A model generated the notes under the pieces. It was not told the DNA's origin, made no database searches, and saw only the letters and a program-made list of their open reading frames with translations. A stretch of 64,000 nt of DNA, from NCBI GenBank assembly GCA_015234045.1, contig JADFWU010000007.1, positions 1-64,000 of the forward strand, in the 5' to 3' direction. Below are positions 18,474 through 27,340 of this stretch, piece after piece. The stretch's first letter is position 1, and each line of letters opens with the position of its first letter. The position numbers and the translations under genes were made by a program. This DNA comes from Magnetococcales bacterium. GTDB lineage: Bacteria; Pseudomonadota; Magnetococcia; Magnetococcales; JADFWU01.

Positions 18474-19904
18474 TTATTCCGTATTCATCTTTTGACCTTC
18501 CTCAACGGGGATACTTTTATTCGCGTCCCGCTTGTCAACGATATCCAAATCATAGTGCATCTGCATGGACTCTCCTTGATATTCGCGCACAAACTCTTCT
18601 TGACTCATGAGGCGACCTGAATGGGTATCAAGAACGCCATACTTTTCTTCCCGTGGCCGAGTATTGAAAATTCGACAACCAGCACAGTTAAGGGGAATAG
18701 GCTGGTTAGAACGATTGATTAATTTACGGGTCTGGACATATGGCTTGGAATTCCAGATCTCCTTCATCGGTGTTTCAATCAGATTACCAAATGCCCTCTT
18801 GCGTAGTTGAGGCCTATTGTTGGAGATAAAAACAGCACAGCACTGCATAACCAACCCTTTCATCATCACATAGGGTTCCATCCAGGCCATACACATTTCA
18901 GGTCCAGGGCAGTCGGATAAATCATTGGTTCCCGTGAAACTTGCAAACCACTTCCTGGCTGCGGCCCGTTCACTTCCCTTTTGAATAATTTCTTTTGGAA
19001 TCTCTTTTTGTTCCAGATGTTTGATATCATCGAACACGAGCATGCGGTTGAAATTAATTCGTCCTCCAGGTCCAAAATCAGTCCTTGGGGCAAAATCAGC
19101 TATATGATCAATAAACTGAGGAATTTCATTGACATTGTTGTTCATCACTGTATACCCAAAAACAATCTCGGGCAGCATACTGTTCTTCTTTTTCTTCATA
19201 TCAAGAAAACGTTGAATATTGGTATTGACGTTATCAAACTTACAGCCAACTTTTATGGCCTCATAGGTCTCTTTTGTGGCCGCGTCAAATGATACGACCA
19301 TGCCGTCAATCTTCATGTCCACCAATTCTTCAATCATCTCCTCGGTCAAATCACTCAAATGATCAACCTGGTAAACCATTACCTTACGTTCCTTCAAATA
19401 GCGCAGCATTTTCATGCAGTCTTTATTGAGAAACGAAGAGCCCTCACCAACCAGACTGGCCCATTTTAACTTGGGAATGGAGTCCATCATTGTTTTTAAT
19501 TCATCAAACGTAATGTTTAATGCAGGCTGATCACGAACATCCCACATGGTATTTTCACAGTGAATACACTTTTTATCACACACTGTTGTCAGCTCGACCT
19601 CAATCTGGCCGGGCATACGTACCAATTGAGGGAAACGCCGGTAAAGCCAGCCAAAAAAGAAGTATACAAACCCAGCAGAGCCAGGGCCAACCGGGTTGAA
19701 CAACTTCACCCATAGAAAGTTATAGGCTGCTTTAAGCCCCTGTGTACGGGCAATGTGACCGGACATCCTTAAATATTTAAATCCGACCGATGAAATCATT
19801 AACACAACAGCCCATAGGCCGAAGCGCCGCCGTGTAAAAATGAGTGGTGGAGGAATAAATTTTTCTATAATACGGTCAAGTAAAGATAAATCAGATTGTC
19901 GCAT
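18474..19904 (-). CDS. Radical SAM/SPASM protein with N-terminal membrane-associated region
   Basis: This 476-residue protein has hydrophobic stretches at about residues 28-45 and 76-90, then a radical SAM core with C109-C113-C116 in TTVCDKKCIHCENTM. The C-terminal part has SPASM-like cysteines (CPGPEMCMAW, MQCCAVF, NCAGCRIF). SPASM proteins bind extra iron-sulfur clusters and modify peptides or sugars. I chose the ATG at 19904 because the longer frame would overlap the glycosyltransferase upstream by 83 bases. It is part of the glycan operon. Confidence 0.85.
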   Translation of the reverse strand: MRQSDLSLLDRIIEKFIPPPLIFTRRRFGLWAVVLMISSVGFKYLRMSGHIARTQGLKAAYNFLWVKLFNPVGPGSAGFVYFFFGWLYRRFPQLVRMPGQIEVELTTVCDKKCIHCENTMWDVRDQPALNITFDELKTMMDSIPKLKWASLVGEGSSFLNKDCMKMLRYLKERKVMVYQVDHLSDLTEEMIEELVDMKIDGMVVSFDAATKETYEAIKVGCKFDNVNTNIQRFLDMKKKKNSMLPEIVFGYTVMNNNVNEIPQFIDHIADFAPRTDFGPGGRINFNRMLVFDDIKHLEQKEIPKEIIQKGSERAAARKWFASFTGTNDLSDCPGPEMCMAWMEPYVMMKGLVMQCCAVFISNNRPQLRKRAFGNLIETPMKEIWNSKPYVQTRKLINRSNQPIPLNCAGCRIFNTRPREEKYGVLDTHSGRLMSQEEFVREYQGESMQMHYDLDIVDKRDANKSIPVEEGQKMNTE

Positions 19905-19908
19905 TACG

Positions 19909-21123
19909 TTAAGTTCCGTCTGTAAGAGAGTGAAGGAGATTCGCGTAGTGGCGACCAAACCGGGGCCACGAGTATCGCTGGGCAATGTCAATAGAGGCTT
20001 TTTGCATTATAGAGGACACTGGACCAGAAAAATAGTTCAAAATGAGCTCAGCAATATCTTCGTCAGAAGCATCAAGTGGAAGAAGAAAGCCATTTTGGCC
20101 ATGCTTCACAATATCTGAAGGCCCGCCTTTATCAAAGGCTAGCACGGGCACGCCACACGCATTAGCCTCAGTCAAGGACAGGCCAAAGGAGACATTTTTT
20201 TCGAGCAGAATACCGAGCTCTGCAATATTATAAAAGGAAAAAATAGCTTCAGGGTCAGATACAAATCCACAAAAAACCACATGGTCTTCCAGTTGGTATT
20301 CTCTGGTAATCTGTTCCAGTTTTCCTTTTTCAGGACCGTCACCAACCAACAGCAATAATACGCGTACATTGGATTGAACAACAATATTCAATACATTCAA
20401 CACACGATCTAGGTTTTTTTTTCCAACAAATTTCCCTGAAAAAATAATGATTTGAGAGTCATCTGCCAATCTATTTTGAATTTTTTCAGGCAATTCCAGT
20501 AGCTTTTTCGGACGGGCTACCCCTGGTGGCAACACACTAACTTTTTTTGCTCTGTAGAGTTGCTCAACCCATTTTTTATAATCTTTCGAAAAGACGACAA
20601 TATGGTCTGCCCAACCAACAACAATGCGATCAAATGGCCGATATAGCCATGAGAATATTGGTACCAAGTGTCGAAAAACAGATTTTCCTCCAGCCAAAAC
20701 CGTCTCTTTCTGGACATCATAGGCAAAGCGCGGCGGCTGAAAACAGTAATAAAGGCATTTACCTCTAAACAATATTTTATAAAAAAACATGGCAGGCACC
20801 ATATTTTCAGTATAAAAGCATATAACATCAGTGTTTTTAGGTATATTTGTCAGAAGAAATGGTGAAAGGATAAAATCTAACAAACTTTCCAACAGTGGAT
20901 TCTTGAAACGAAAATTAAGAATCCGGGGAAGCCCTTTCAATTGAACACGCTTATCCAAGTGAGGGAGAAACTCATCTGGAAATTTATTGGTCAACACTGT
21001 GTTTTCAAAACCTACATCGGCCATTTCCCGAAAAAGGTTGAAGAGTACCGGTTCTCCTCCACCATGATGTAGCTTAAATTGCGGACAGATATGACAAACC
21101 TTCAATGGCCGTTTTTCAAACAT
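19909..21123 (-). CDS. Glycosyltransferase family 4 (GT-B)
   Basis: This 404-residue protein starts with KVCHICPQFKLHHGGGEPVLFNLFREM, the usual N-terminal layout of GT4 enzymes with a glycine-rich loop. The C-terminal domain shows FSGKFVGKKNLDRVLNV, VLLLLVGDGPEKGKLE and the donor-binding E-x7-E region GLSLTEANACGVPVLAFDKGGPSDIV. It should transfer a hexose from a nucleotide or lipid donor to the growing glycan. The ATG at 21123 gives an eight-base overlap with the epimerase gene; a longer frame exists. Confidence 0.88.
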   Translation of the reverse strand: MFEKRPLKVCHICPQFKLHHGGGEPVLFNLFREMADVGFENTVLTNKFPDEFLPHLDKRVQLKGLPRILNFRFKNPLLESLLDFILSPFLLTNIPKNTDVICFYTENMVPAMFFYKILFRGKCLYYCFQPPRFAYDVQKETVLAGGKSVFRHLVPIFSWLYRPFDRIVVGWADHIVVFSKDYKKWVEQLYRAKKVSVLPPGVARPKKLLELPEKIQNRLADDSQIIIFSGKFVGKKNLDRVLNVLNIVVQSNVRVLLLLVGDGPEKGKLEQITREYQLEDHVVFCGFVSDPEAIFSFYNIAELGILLEKNVSFGLSLTEANACGVPVLAFDKGGPSDIVKHGQNGFLLPLDASDEDIAELILNYFSGPVSSIMQKASIDIAQRYSWPRFGRHYANLLHSLTDGT

Positions 21124-22144
21124 TAAAGATCCTTTTATTTTCCAGAACCCAATCATGTAATCGCTTTAATCCAACCTGTGGCGAAATAGTTGGTTCCCAG
21201 CCTAACTGTTTCTTGGCAAGACTCGTATCGCTGACAAAATATTTCAGATCTCCATGACGCTCTCCGCCAAATTGATAATCAACTTTCCGCCCTAACACTT
21301 CCTCAAGGTAGTCAATACATTCCAGCAAAGAAATTGTATTTGTTTCGCCACCACCAATATTGTAGATTCCCGGTTGCTGTTTTTCATAAAATGCATGGAA
21401 TGCAGTGCAAACATCGGTTGCAAAAACAATATCACGTAGTTGTTTTCCATTTCCGAATAGAGTAATGGCTTTTTTCCGTATGGCACTGATGGTAAAATGT
21501 GCGGCCCAGCCATGATCTTCGCCGCCAAATTGATTTTCCCCATAGAGTCCGGTCAACCGGAAAGTGGCTGCTTTGACCCCATAGGAATGAATATAGGCCA
21601 TCAGGTAATCCTCACCCGACTTTTTTGATGCATGCAATGGAGTTAAAGTCCCAGTCATCACCGGATGGCTCTCTGATATGGCAACCGGATCTCGAATATA
21701 ACGTTTTTTTTCTTCATGCAAGGTATCGTTGATGCCAGTTCCGTAGATATGGATGGTACCGCATGTAGCGACTGGAATTTGATGAATCCGCGCTGCTTCC
21801 AATACGTTGAATGTCCCCAAGGCATTGGTAGTAAAATCTAATACAGGGTCAGTTACCGACAGGGTCATAGCAGGTTGTGCTGCCGTATGAATGATATAAT
21901 CGCAACCATCGGAAGCGGTCAGCAACTCATCAAAATTCCGAATATCTTGAGTAAGAATCTCAACACCAATTGAGTTCAACAAATCCCGATTGTAGTTTCT
22001 GGCCAGTTCAACATTGAAACCGGTTCGCTCCAACTCATATTTTGTCATATTATCGTATGAGATGACATCCCACCCCATCTTTCGATAGTATGTACATACA
22101 TGAGATCCTAAAAAACCACACCCACCCGTTACCATGACCTTCAT
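21116..22144 (-). CDS. NAD-dependent sugar epimerase/dehydratase (extended SDR)
   Basis: This 342-residue protein carries the NAD-binding motif TGGCGFLGSH (residues 6-15). IIHTAAQPAMTLSV and TNALGTFNVLEAA match nucleotide-sugar epimerases. The expected catalytic YxxxK reads LHASK, with Leu at position 170 in place of the tyrosine and K174 kept. The enzyme may therefore use another base or may have changed activity. The stop overlaps the downstream glycosyltransferase slightly, and the start overlaps the nucleotidyltransferase by four bases. Confidence 0.85.
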   Translation of the reverse strand: MKVMVTGGCGFLGSHVCTYYRKMGWDVISYDNMTKYELERTGFNVELARNYNRDLLNSIGVEILTQDIRNFDELLTASDGCDYIIHTAAQPAMTLSVTDPVLDFTTNALGTFNVLEAARIHQIPVATCGTIHIYGTGINDTLHEEKKRYIRDPVAISESHPVMTGTLTPLHASKKSGEDYLMAYIHSYGVKAATFRLTGLYGENQFGGEDHGWAAHFTISAIRKKAITLFGNGKQLRDIVFATDVCTAFHAFYEKQQPGIYNIGGGETNTISLLECIDYLEEVLGRKVDYQFGGERHGDLKYFVSDTSLAKKQLGWEPTISPQVGLKRLHDWVLENKRIFNV

Positions 22145-22869
22145 ATGTTTTCCTCACTATACTGAATTTCAGATTGTGTATTAATGTTCTTATAGCTTGT
22201 ACCGATAGAGAATGAACGAACATCGTGTCCTGCGTCTATAGCGCACTGGATTAAATCTGGAAATTCTTTTTCTGTCCGTTGATGGCTAATCGGTGTGTAC
22301 GGAATAAATTCAAGAATCCCATTGCGAAACAAACAATTACCTGTTCCCTGAATATTATTCAAAGGACGCGGTGGTTTTTCGATCAAACGAAAAATTTTAT
22401 TGTCTTCCCCTTGAAGAATCCCATATGTTTTGGACACTTCGGACCTATCTTTAGGAATTGTGACACCACATACTGAAAACAGGTTATTATCCTGAAAATA
22501 ATCAAGCATTTCTTTGTGACGTGCACCGTGCATAACCTCATCACCCAAAAATGTCATGAAGTCAGCACCATCCAAAGCTTCTGAAGCCGTCTCAATAGCA
22601 TGAACCAAACCTTTCCGTTCCTGCTGAATAACGTATTGGATTTTTGCCCCCTGATAATGAATTCCAAATTGATTTATGATGTCTTCAGCACGATACCCGA
22701 CGACAATTATAATTTCGGTCAATCCAGTCGATATGGCACAGTCCAGGCTATAAGATATCAACGGCTTGCCTTTGAAAGACAGCATGCACTTGTTGGTATT
22801 GACAGTCCGCTCTTTGAGGCGACTTCCCCGCCCACCGGCCAAGATCAACCCTTTGATCTGTCTAGACAC
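22141..22869 (-). CDS. Sugar-phosphate nucleotidyltransferase
   Basis: This protein of about 242 residues carries the nucleotidyltransferase signature GLILAGGRGSRLKERT near the N-terminus, with NKCMLSFKGKPLISYSL following. It activates a sugar-1-phosphate (or sugar alcohol phosphate) as a nucleotide derivative. The GTG at 22869 is preceded by GGAGG four bases upstream and is preferred; an ATG at 22887 would add six residues. It is coupled to the epimerase gene and probably opens this sub-operon, since 220 bases without a gene lie upstream. Confidence 0.85.
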   Translation of the reverse strand: MSRQIKGLILAGGRGSRLKERTVNTNKCMLSFKGKPLISYSLDCAISTGLTEIIIVVGYRAEDIINQFGIHYQGAKIQYVIQQERKGLVHAIETASEALDGADFMTFLGDEVMHGARHKEMLDYFQDNNLFSVCGVTIPKDRSEVSKTYGILQGEDNKIFRLIEKPPRPLNNIQGTGNCLFRNGILEFIPYTPISHQRTEKEFPDLIQCAIDAGHDVRSFSIGTSYKNINTQSEIQYSEENI

Positions 22870-23106
22870 ATTACCTCCGCTTACCATTCTTTACAATTTC
22901 AAGAGACAGCATAAAAAAAACCTGTTCTGTCGCAAACCTTCGAATCAAATAGTAGAGACCTCTTATAGTGATTTCGACTCAAAATTAGCGTTGTTCATGT
23001 TAACATTGACCTTCTCAGAGTCACCATTGCCCCCGATCGTCTTTCAGGCAAATCACAGGGCGACCTTCTTGTCTCGTTTGGCTTTCATTAAGAAATCAAT
23101 GGTGAA
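22870..23106. other. Intergenic region inside the glycan cluster
   Basis: About 235 bases without a supported gene separate the nucleotidyltransferase from the radical SAM gene. The stretch is AT-rich and probably holds the promoter for the nucleotidyltransferase-to-11.2 kb unit. I see no clear hairpin or repeat. Confidence 0.4.
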
Positions 23107-24210
23107 TCAGATAAAATTAACATGGGGCACTCTGTTCTCCACAATCTGCCAAAGATAGCGGTTGATCTCATCCATGCGGCAGTTATTGCGGCATTGGTGA
23201 ATGTCTAAATCCTCTTTAACAAAGGTATAATTAGCTCGACGCGGCTCCCCTTCCCAGATCTCCTGGAAGGTTTGTTCATTGATGTTGCCAAACTCGAAAC
23301 GGTTATCCAACAGATAAGCACTACAGCCAGAAACCGTACCATCCGCAACAATATAGGCCCATAGAAAGGGCACTGCGTAACAATGCTGATAGCGCTCGGA
23401 TGTATTGATATGTTTTTGAATGGTTTTACGCCGAAAAACCACTTTAAATGAATCGCTACTCAGCATTTCCAGCTTGTCTCCCATCTCCATCATCGGACGA
23501 TAATCAATGCCCTCATAGGTGCGGGTATTGCTGAACATATGTTGAGAGTAAGGCTTAATCACCAGATAATCCAGACAAATCTCATCCCGGCACACCCTGG
23601 CCAGGGTCTCCATTTCATGGGCGTTTTCTGGCAGTAACAGTGATTGAGCACCGATGACGCAATCCAATCCTGCCTCATTACGACGCATAATGGCCTGCTT
23701 CATATTATCTATGGTCGTATCAAAATCCTGTGCTTTGGTTTGATGGATTTTTGAGTAGGTTTCAGCAGTTCCAGCGTTGATAGAGGTTTTGATCCAACTG
23801 ATATTGGACATGGCAACGTCTAGAAAATCCTTGGGCATCACCGAGAAATTGGTGGTCATAGAGACATCAATGCCCGCCTGTTTGGTGAGAGCACAAATCT
23901 CGGAAATCTTCTTATGCAGCATCGGCTCGCCTTCTCCAGCGTACATAATGCTTTTCACACCCAATTTACCCATTTCCAGCAAGCGTTTCTGTAAAATCTC
24001 CAGCTTGAGCTGAACCGGTTTATACTCCAGATAGTCCACCGCACAAAAGGTGCAGCGGTGATTACATGCCCCAATAGGCGACACCTCAATATAGAGGGGA
24101 TAGACCGAGCGTGCCTGCTCCCATCCAGCGCGGGCATCAAGCAGCTGCGCCACATGTTTTGGATGATAGATCAGCTTATGACTGTCGATGCGAAATTGGT
24201 CGCTCATCAT
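23107..24210 (-). CDS. Radical SAM/SPASM domain protein
   Basis: This 367-residue protein has the 4Fe-4S motif C49-C53-C56 in GACNHRCTFCAVDY. The SAM-binding GEGEP motif follows as MYAGEGEPMLHKK. C-terminal cysteines in GCSAYLLDN and HQCRNNCRMDEINRY are SPASM-like auxiliary cluster ligands. The order suggests it acts with the GmhA-like and heptose enzymes just upstream, but the substrate is unknown. Spacing to the upstream isomerase gene is nine bases. Confidence 0.87.
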   Translation of the reverse strand: MMSDQFRIDSHKLIYHPKHVAQLLDARAGWEQARSVYPLYIEVSPIGACNHRCTFCAVDYLEYKPVQLKLEILQKRLLEMGKLGVKSIMYAGEGEPMLHKKISEICALTKQAGIDVSMTTNFSVMPKDFLDVAMSNISWIKTSINAGTAETYSKIHQTKAQDFDTTIDNMKQAIMRRNEAGLDCVIGAQSLLLPENAHEMETLARVCRDEICLDYLVIKPYSQHMFSNTRTYEGIDYRPMMEMGDKLEMLSSDSFKVVFRRKTIQKHINTSERYQHCYAVPFLWAYIVADGTVSGCSAYLLDNRFEFGNINEQTFQEIWEGEPRRANYTFVKEDLDIHQCRNNCRMDEINRYLWQIVENRVPHVNFI

Positions 24211-24219
24211 GGCCCGATA

Positions 24220-24798
24220 TCAAGCTGTTTTAGGTGTTGCCATCTCAAGATGATCCATCCAGTGATGGAGGAGAACGGCATGAGCACTCTCCACCATGCC
24301 ATACGTATCCGCTGGGACATGAATATTGAGATCACCCAATGAACGCAGAGTATTATCCGGTTTCATGCCGGTGAGACTGACGATAAAACCCGCTTTATCA
24401 CGAGCGGCCTTGGCACCTTCCACCACATTGGGCGAATTGCCTGAACTGCTGATGGCCACCAGGATATCACCTGCATCCATTTTCTGACGCAGTGGATGTG
24501 CAAACACCTGATCATAGGTGATATCATTGGAAATGGCAGTCATCATGCCCGCATCGAAAAACACTTCCGTACGCACTTTACCGTTTTTACCTACGTCACA
24601 GGCAAAGTGAGAGGCCATTGATGCACTGGCACCATTACCGATCAGATAAAACCGACCGGTATTTTCGCGTAGCTTCAGTGTCTGTTTGAGCCACAGGTCA
24701 AACCCGTCATCCATATCAAGGGCTCTACCGTTGATATCGGTCAGAGTTGTCTGTTTGAGAAACCGGTGCAGTTTTTTCGCATAGTTGGACCACTTCAT
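24220..24798 (-). CDS. gmhA: SIS-domain phosphoheptose isomerase-like protein
   Basis: This 192-residue sugar isomerase has the SIS pattern GRFYLIGNGASASMASHFACDVGKNGK and AISSSGNSPNVVEGAKAARDKAGFIVSLTG. GmhA converts sedoheptulose-7-phosphate to D-glycero-manno-heptose-7-phosphate, the first step of nucleotide-heptose synthesis. The neighbouring kinase/nucleotidyltransferase supports this role. Its start overlaps the stop of the upstream gene as ATGA. Some SIS proteins of this type serve other aldose/ketose phosphates, so the exact substrate is inferred. Confidence 0.82.
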   Translation of the reverse strand: MKWSNYAKKLHRFLKQTTLTDINGRALDMDDGFDLWLKQTLKLRENTGRFYLIGNGASASMASHFACDVGKNGKVRTEVFFDAGMMTAISNDITYDQVFAHPLRQKMDAGDILVAISSSGNSPNVVEGAKAARDKAGFIVSLTGMKPDNTLRSLGDLNIHVPADTYGMVESAHAVLLHHWMDHLEMATPKTA

Positions 24799-25790
24799 GG
24801 TCGGCTCTCCTCGGTATTGTCAGACTGGTATCGAGTGTTGACCAGTGACCAGAGCTGAGGCACCGTATGTGCATGGTCACCCCGCACATAAAAGCTCTCA
24901 CCACCATCGGCAACCGTGCGTACCAACATGGTTTTCCAGGGGCGATAGTAGTAGGACGGATTCTGCTTGACCGCTTCACCCTGGGTCACATTGGACGGCA
25001 GATCGCGCAGATCACACACCAGCGTAGTAAAATGAGCGATTTGGCGATTTTCGGCCTGAGCCACATTACGCACCATGGAAAGGGCTTTCAAATAGACTTC
25101 CGGCCCCATGACCGCACTGCCCAGATTCATGACGACACCGTTTTCCAAATTCTCCAACACATGAGCAAAGCGCAGGAAATCACGGTGTGATGTAGCGCCC
25201 CATGCGGCACCGTCAAAATTAGCGTGTGGATGGATGATATCATAACCAATACCCACATGGACGGTTACCGGCACCCCAAGCCGCCATGCATGGGCAAGCA
25301 TGCTGATATCAGCATGCTTAAAGTCACCTTCGGCAATCACACGTCCAACCGCCTCACCGATACCCTCTTGGCGCTGATGAGCCTCCCGAACGATATCATT
25401 TATCTCACCGGTTTCTTGCCACATGCCGAAGCGACCATCCCGGATATAGTGAGCCACACTCTCAGTAGTCGCACCAATACGGGCAAACTCATAGTCGTGG
25501 ATTACACCGGCACCGTTCAGAGCAATCGCCGACAACAGCCCCTTCTCCATCCAGTCAATCAAGTAACGTTGCACACCAGCCCGCAATACATGAGCACCCA
25601 TCATCAAAACAATGGATGCCCCTTTGCGTTTGGCCCGTACCAGTCTGTCTGCAACCTGATCCAGCCCGTCCAGGGTGTGTGGCATGGGCCGTAACGATTT
25701 GATAACGGACAAATCCAGATCGTGTTGACGCGCTGAGAGCGGATGGAGTGTCAAGCGGTTTGGATCAAACTGGGCAAAGCGACTACTCAC
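24795..25790 (-). CDS. Conserved protein of unknown function, possibly deoxyhypusine-synthase-like
   Basis: This 331-residue soluble protein has Rossmann-like blocks: ASIVLMMGAHVLRAGVQ, IALNGAGVIHDYEFARIG and VPVTVHVGIGYDIIHPH. The layout, an NAD-type fold with His/Asp-rich loops, is reminiscent of deoxyhypusine-synthase-related proteins, but I cannot confirm it by eye. I chose the GTG at 25790 because GAGG lies five bases upstream and it starts just after the stop of the upstream gene; the open frame runs to 25931. It sits between the heptose kinase and isomerase genes, suggesting a sugar-phosphate or NAD-dependent step in the same pathway. Confidence 0.6.
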   Translation of the reverse strand: MSSRFAQFDPNRLTLHPLSARQHDLDLSVIKSLRPMPHTLDGLDQVADRLVRAKRKGASIVLMMGAHVLRAGVQRYLIDWMEKGLLSAIALNGAGVIHDYEFARIGATTESVAHYIRDGRFGMWQETGEINDIVREAHQRQEGIGEAVGRVIAEGDFKHADISMLAHAWRLGVPVTVHVGIGYDIIHPHANFDGAAWGATSHRDFLRFAHVLENLENGVVMNLGSAVMGPEVYLKALSMVRNVAQAENRQIAHFTTLVCDLRDLPSNVTQGEAVKQNPSYYYRPWKTMLVRTVADGGESFYVRGDHAHTVPQLWSLVNTRYQSDNTEESRP

Positions 25791-25800
25791 GATGACCTCA

Positions 25801-27321
25801 TTACTTAAGCAACGATTTGACATGTTTACTAAAGCTGGCCTTATCCACCGGTCGCTGATTACCAATAATCTCCACAGCCAAAGCACCAGCAACATTACCG
25901 ATAAAACCAACCAACTCATCCGCCGTACCATTGCGAATCGCCATGGAGGCTACTGAAAGCAGCGCATCCCCACTGCCAATCCGGTCGAGCACTTGAAAGG
26001 CAAATGCAGGTACTTCAATGATGACACCATCCTCATTGCGAATCATACATCCCCGTTTGCCACGGGTGATCAGCACATGCTTACTATTCAGACGCTCGGC
26101 GATATCATGCAACATGGGATAGATATCACCAGTCTCCTGACGCATTTCCAGACGAAGTTCCGATTCGGACAAACAAATAAAATCGGCTCTGGGATAGCGG
26201 GATATGGTGTGAAAACCACGGTTACCAGCATTGGCCTGGGTATTGACGGCCAAATAAGGAGATTTTTCCACCAGTACCGAAAGCATACGATCAGTGACCG
26301 CACCGTGACCATAATCGGCCACCACCACCAGATCAAATTTCTCCAAGTTCTCCGACAACCAGTCGCAACACTGATCCTCTACCGATTTTGGCAAAGGCGC
26401 ATCTCCAGATACATAAACCTCGAACATTTTGTTCAGGCTATACCCTTCAATAAAGCGCCGTTTGATTATGGTAGGAATGCCAGGATGGTGAAAGAATACC
26501 GGTGTAACATTCTCTTCCAGAGTATCCAGGATAAACGGTTCGTAATCATTCTGATCGCCGAGAATGGAAAACAGCGTGGTTTTGTTGGAAAAGTTGGCAA
26601 TATGGTTGGCAATAGAGACCACACCACCAGCAAACATGTCATTATTGAGATATTTAACAACGATGATCGGTTCTTTGGATGATTTGCCAATCGCCTCAGT
26701 AAAGTGATAATCATCCAGAATGGTATCCCCTACCACCAGCACATTGAGATTTGACATCTCCTCAATGGCATCAAACACCTCTTCAACAGAGTGGCGTTGG
26801 CGCAATAACAAGAGGTAGTTCTGTATATCTTCTGGAAAATTGGATAGATAGCGGTTGATCAGATTGGTGGAACTGAATACGACATCTTCAGTAAAGCGCA
26901 GCTGAGCGCCGATCTCTTCAATGACTTTGAGTTCACGACCAATCTTTCCCGTATGATCCGATTCAATGGTGCGAAACTCAACACCTTTGACATAAATATC
27001 TGGTTGAATCAATCTCAAGGTCTTTTCGGCTGTAGGCCACTCATTGATGGCGACATAATCGACAAATGAGAGCGCAGCAACGGCTTCAGCACGTAGATCC
27101 TGTGGAAATGCTGGTCGATGTGGCCCTTTGTCAACGAATTTATCCGGCGTCAGAGTAACGATCAGGACATCGCCCATAGTGCGAGCCTCCTGAAAATGAC
27201 GCAGGTGGCCAATATGCAATAGGTCAAAGCAGCCGTGGCACTGAACAACAACTTTCCCTTGGCGTTTTGCCTCACGGCTAAGATCCATTAACTTATTGAT
27301 TTTATGTATTTTTTTCTTCAC
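25801..27321 (-). CDS. hldE: Bifunctional heptose kinase/nucleotidyltransferase, reversed domain order
   Basis: This 506-residue fusion has an N-terminal cytidylyltransferase-type domain with HIGH at about residues 36-39 (GCFDLLHIGHLRHF). Its C-terminal PfkB-type kinase domain (from about residue 200) has NLNVLVVGDTILDDYHF, VVADYGHGAV and the catalytic DRIGSGDALL. It should phosphorylate heptose-7-phosphate and transfer a nucleotide to heptose-1-phosphate. Enterobacterial HldE has the kinase first. The GTG at 27321 is preceded by GGGAAGGG and lies clear of the upstream gene; the longer frame to 27417 would overlap it. Confidence 0.87.
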   Translation of the reverse strand: MKKKIHKINKLMDLSREAKRQGKVVVQCHGCFDLLHIGHLRHFQEARTMGDVLIVTLTPDKFVDKGPHRPAFPQDLRAEAVAALSFVDYVAINEWPTAEKTLRLIQPDIYVKGVEFRTIESDHTGKIGRELKVIEEIGAQLRFTEDVVFSSTNLINRYLSNFPEDIQNYLLLLRQRHSVEEVFDAIEEMSNLNVLVVGDTILDDYHFTEAIGKSSKEPIIVVKYLNNDMFAGGVVSIANHIANFSNKTTLFSILGDQNDYEPFILDTLEENVTPVFFHHPGIPTIIKRRFIEGYSLNKMFEVYVSGDAPLPKSVEDQCCDWLSENLEKFDLVVVADYGHGAVTDRMLSVLVEKSPYLAVNTQANAGNRGFHTISRYPRADFICLSESELRLEMRQETGDIYPMLHDIAERLNSKHVLITRGKRGCMIRNEDGVIIEVPAFAFQVLDRIGSGDALLSVASMAIRNGTADELVGFIGNVAGALAVEIIGNQRPVDKASFSKHVKSLLK

Positions 27322-27340
27322 GATCCCTTCCCTGTTTGGA

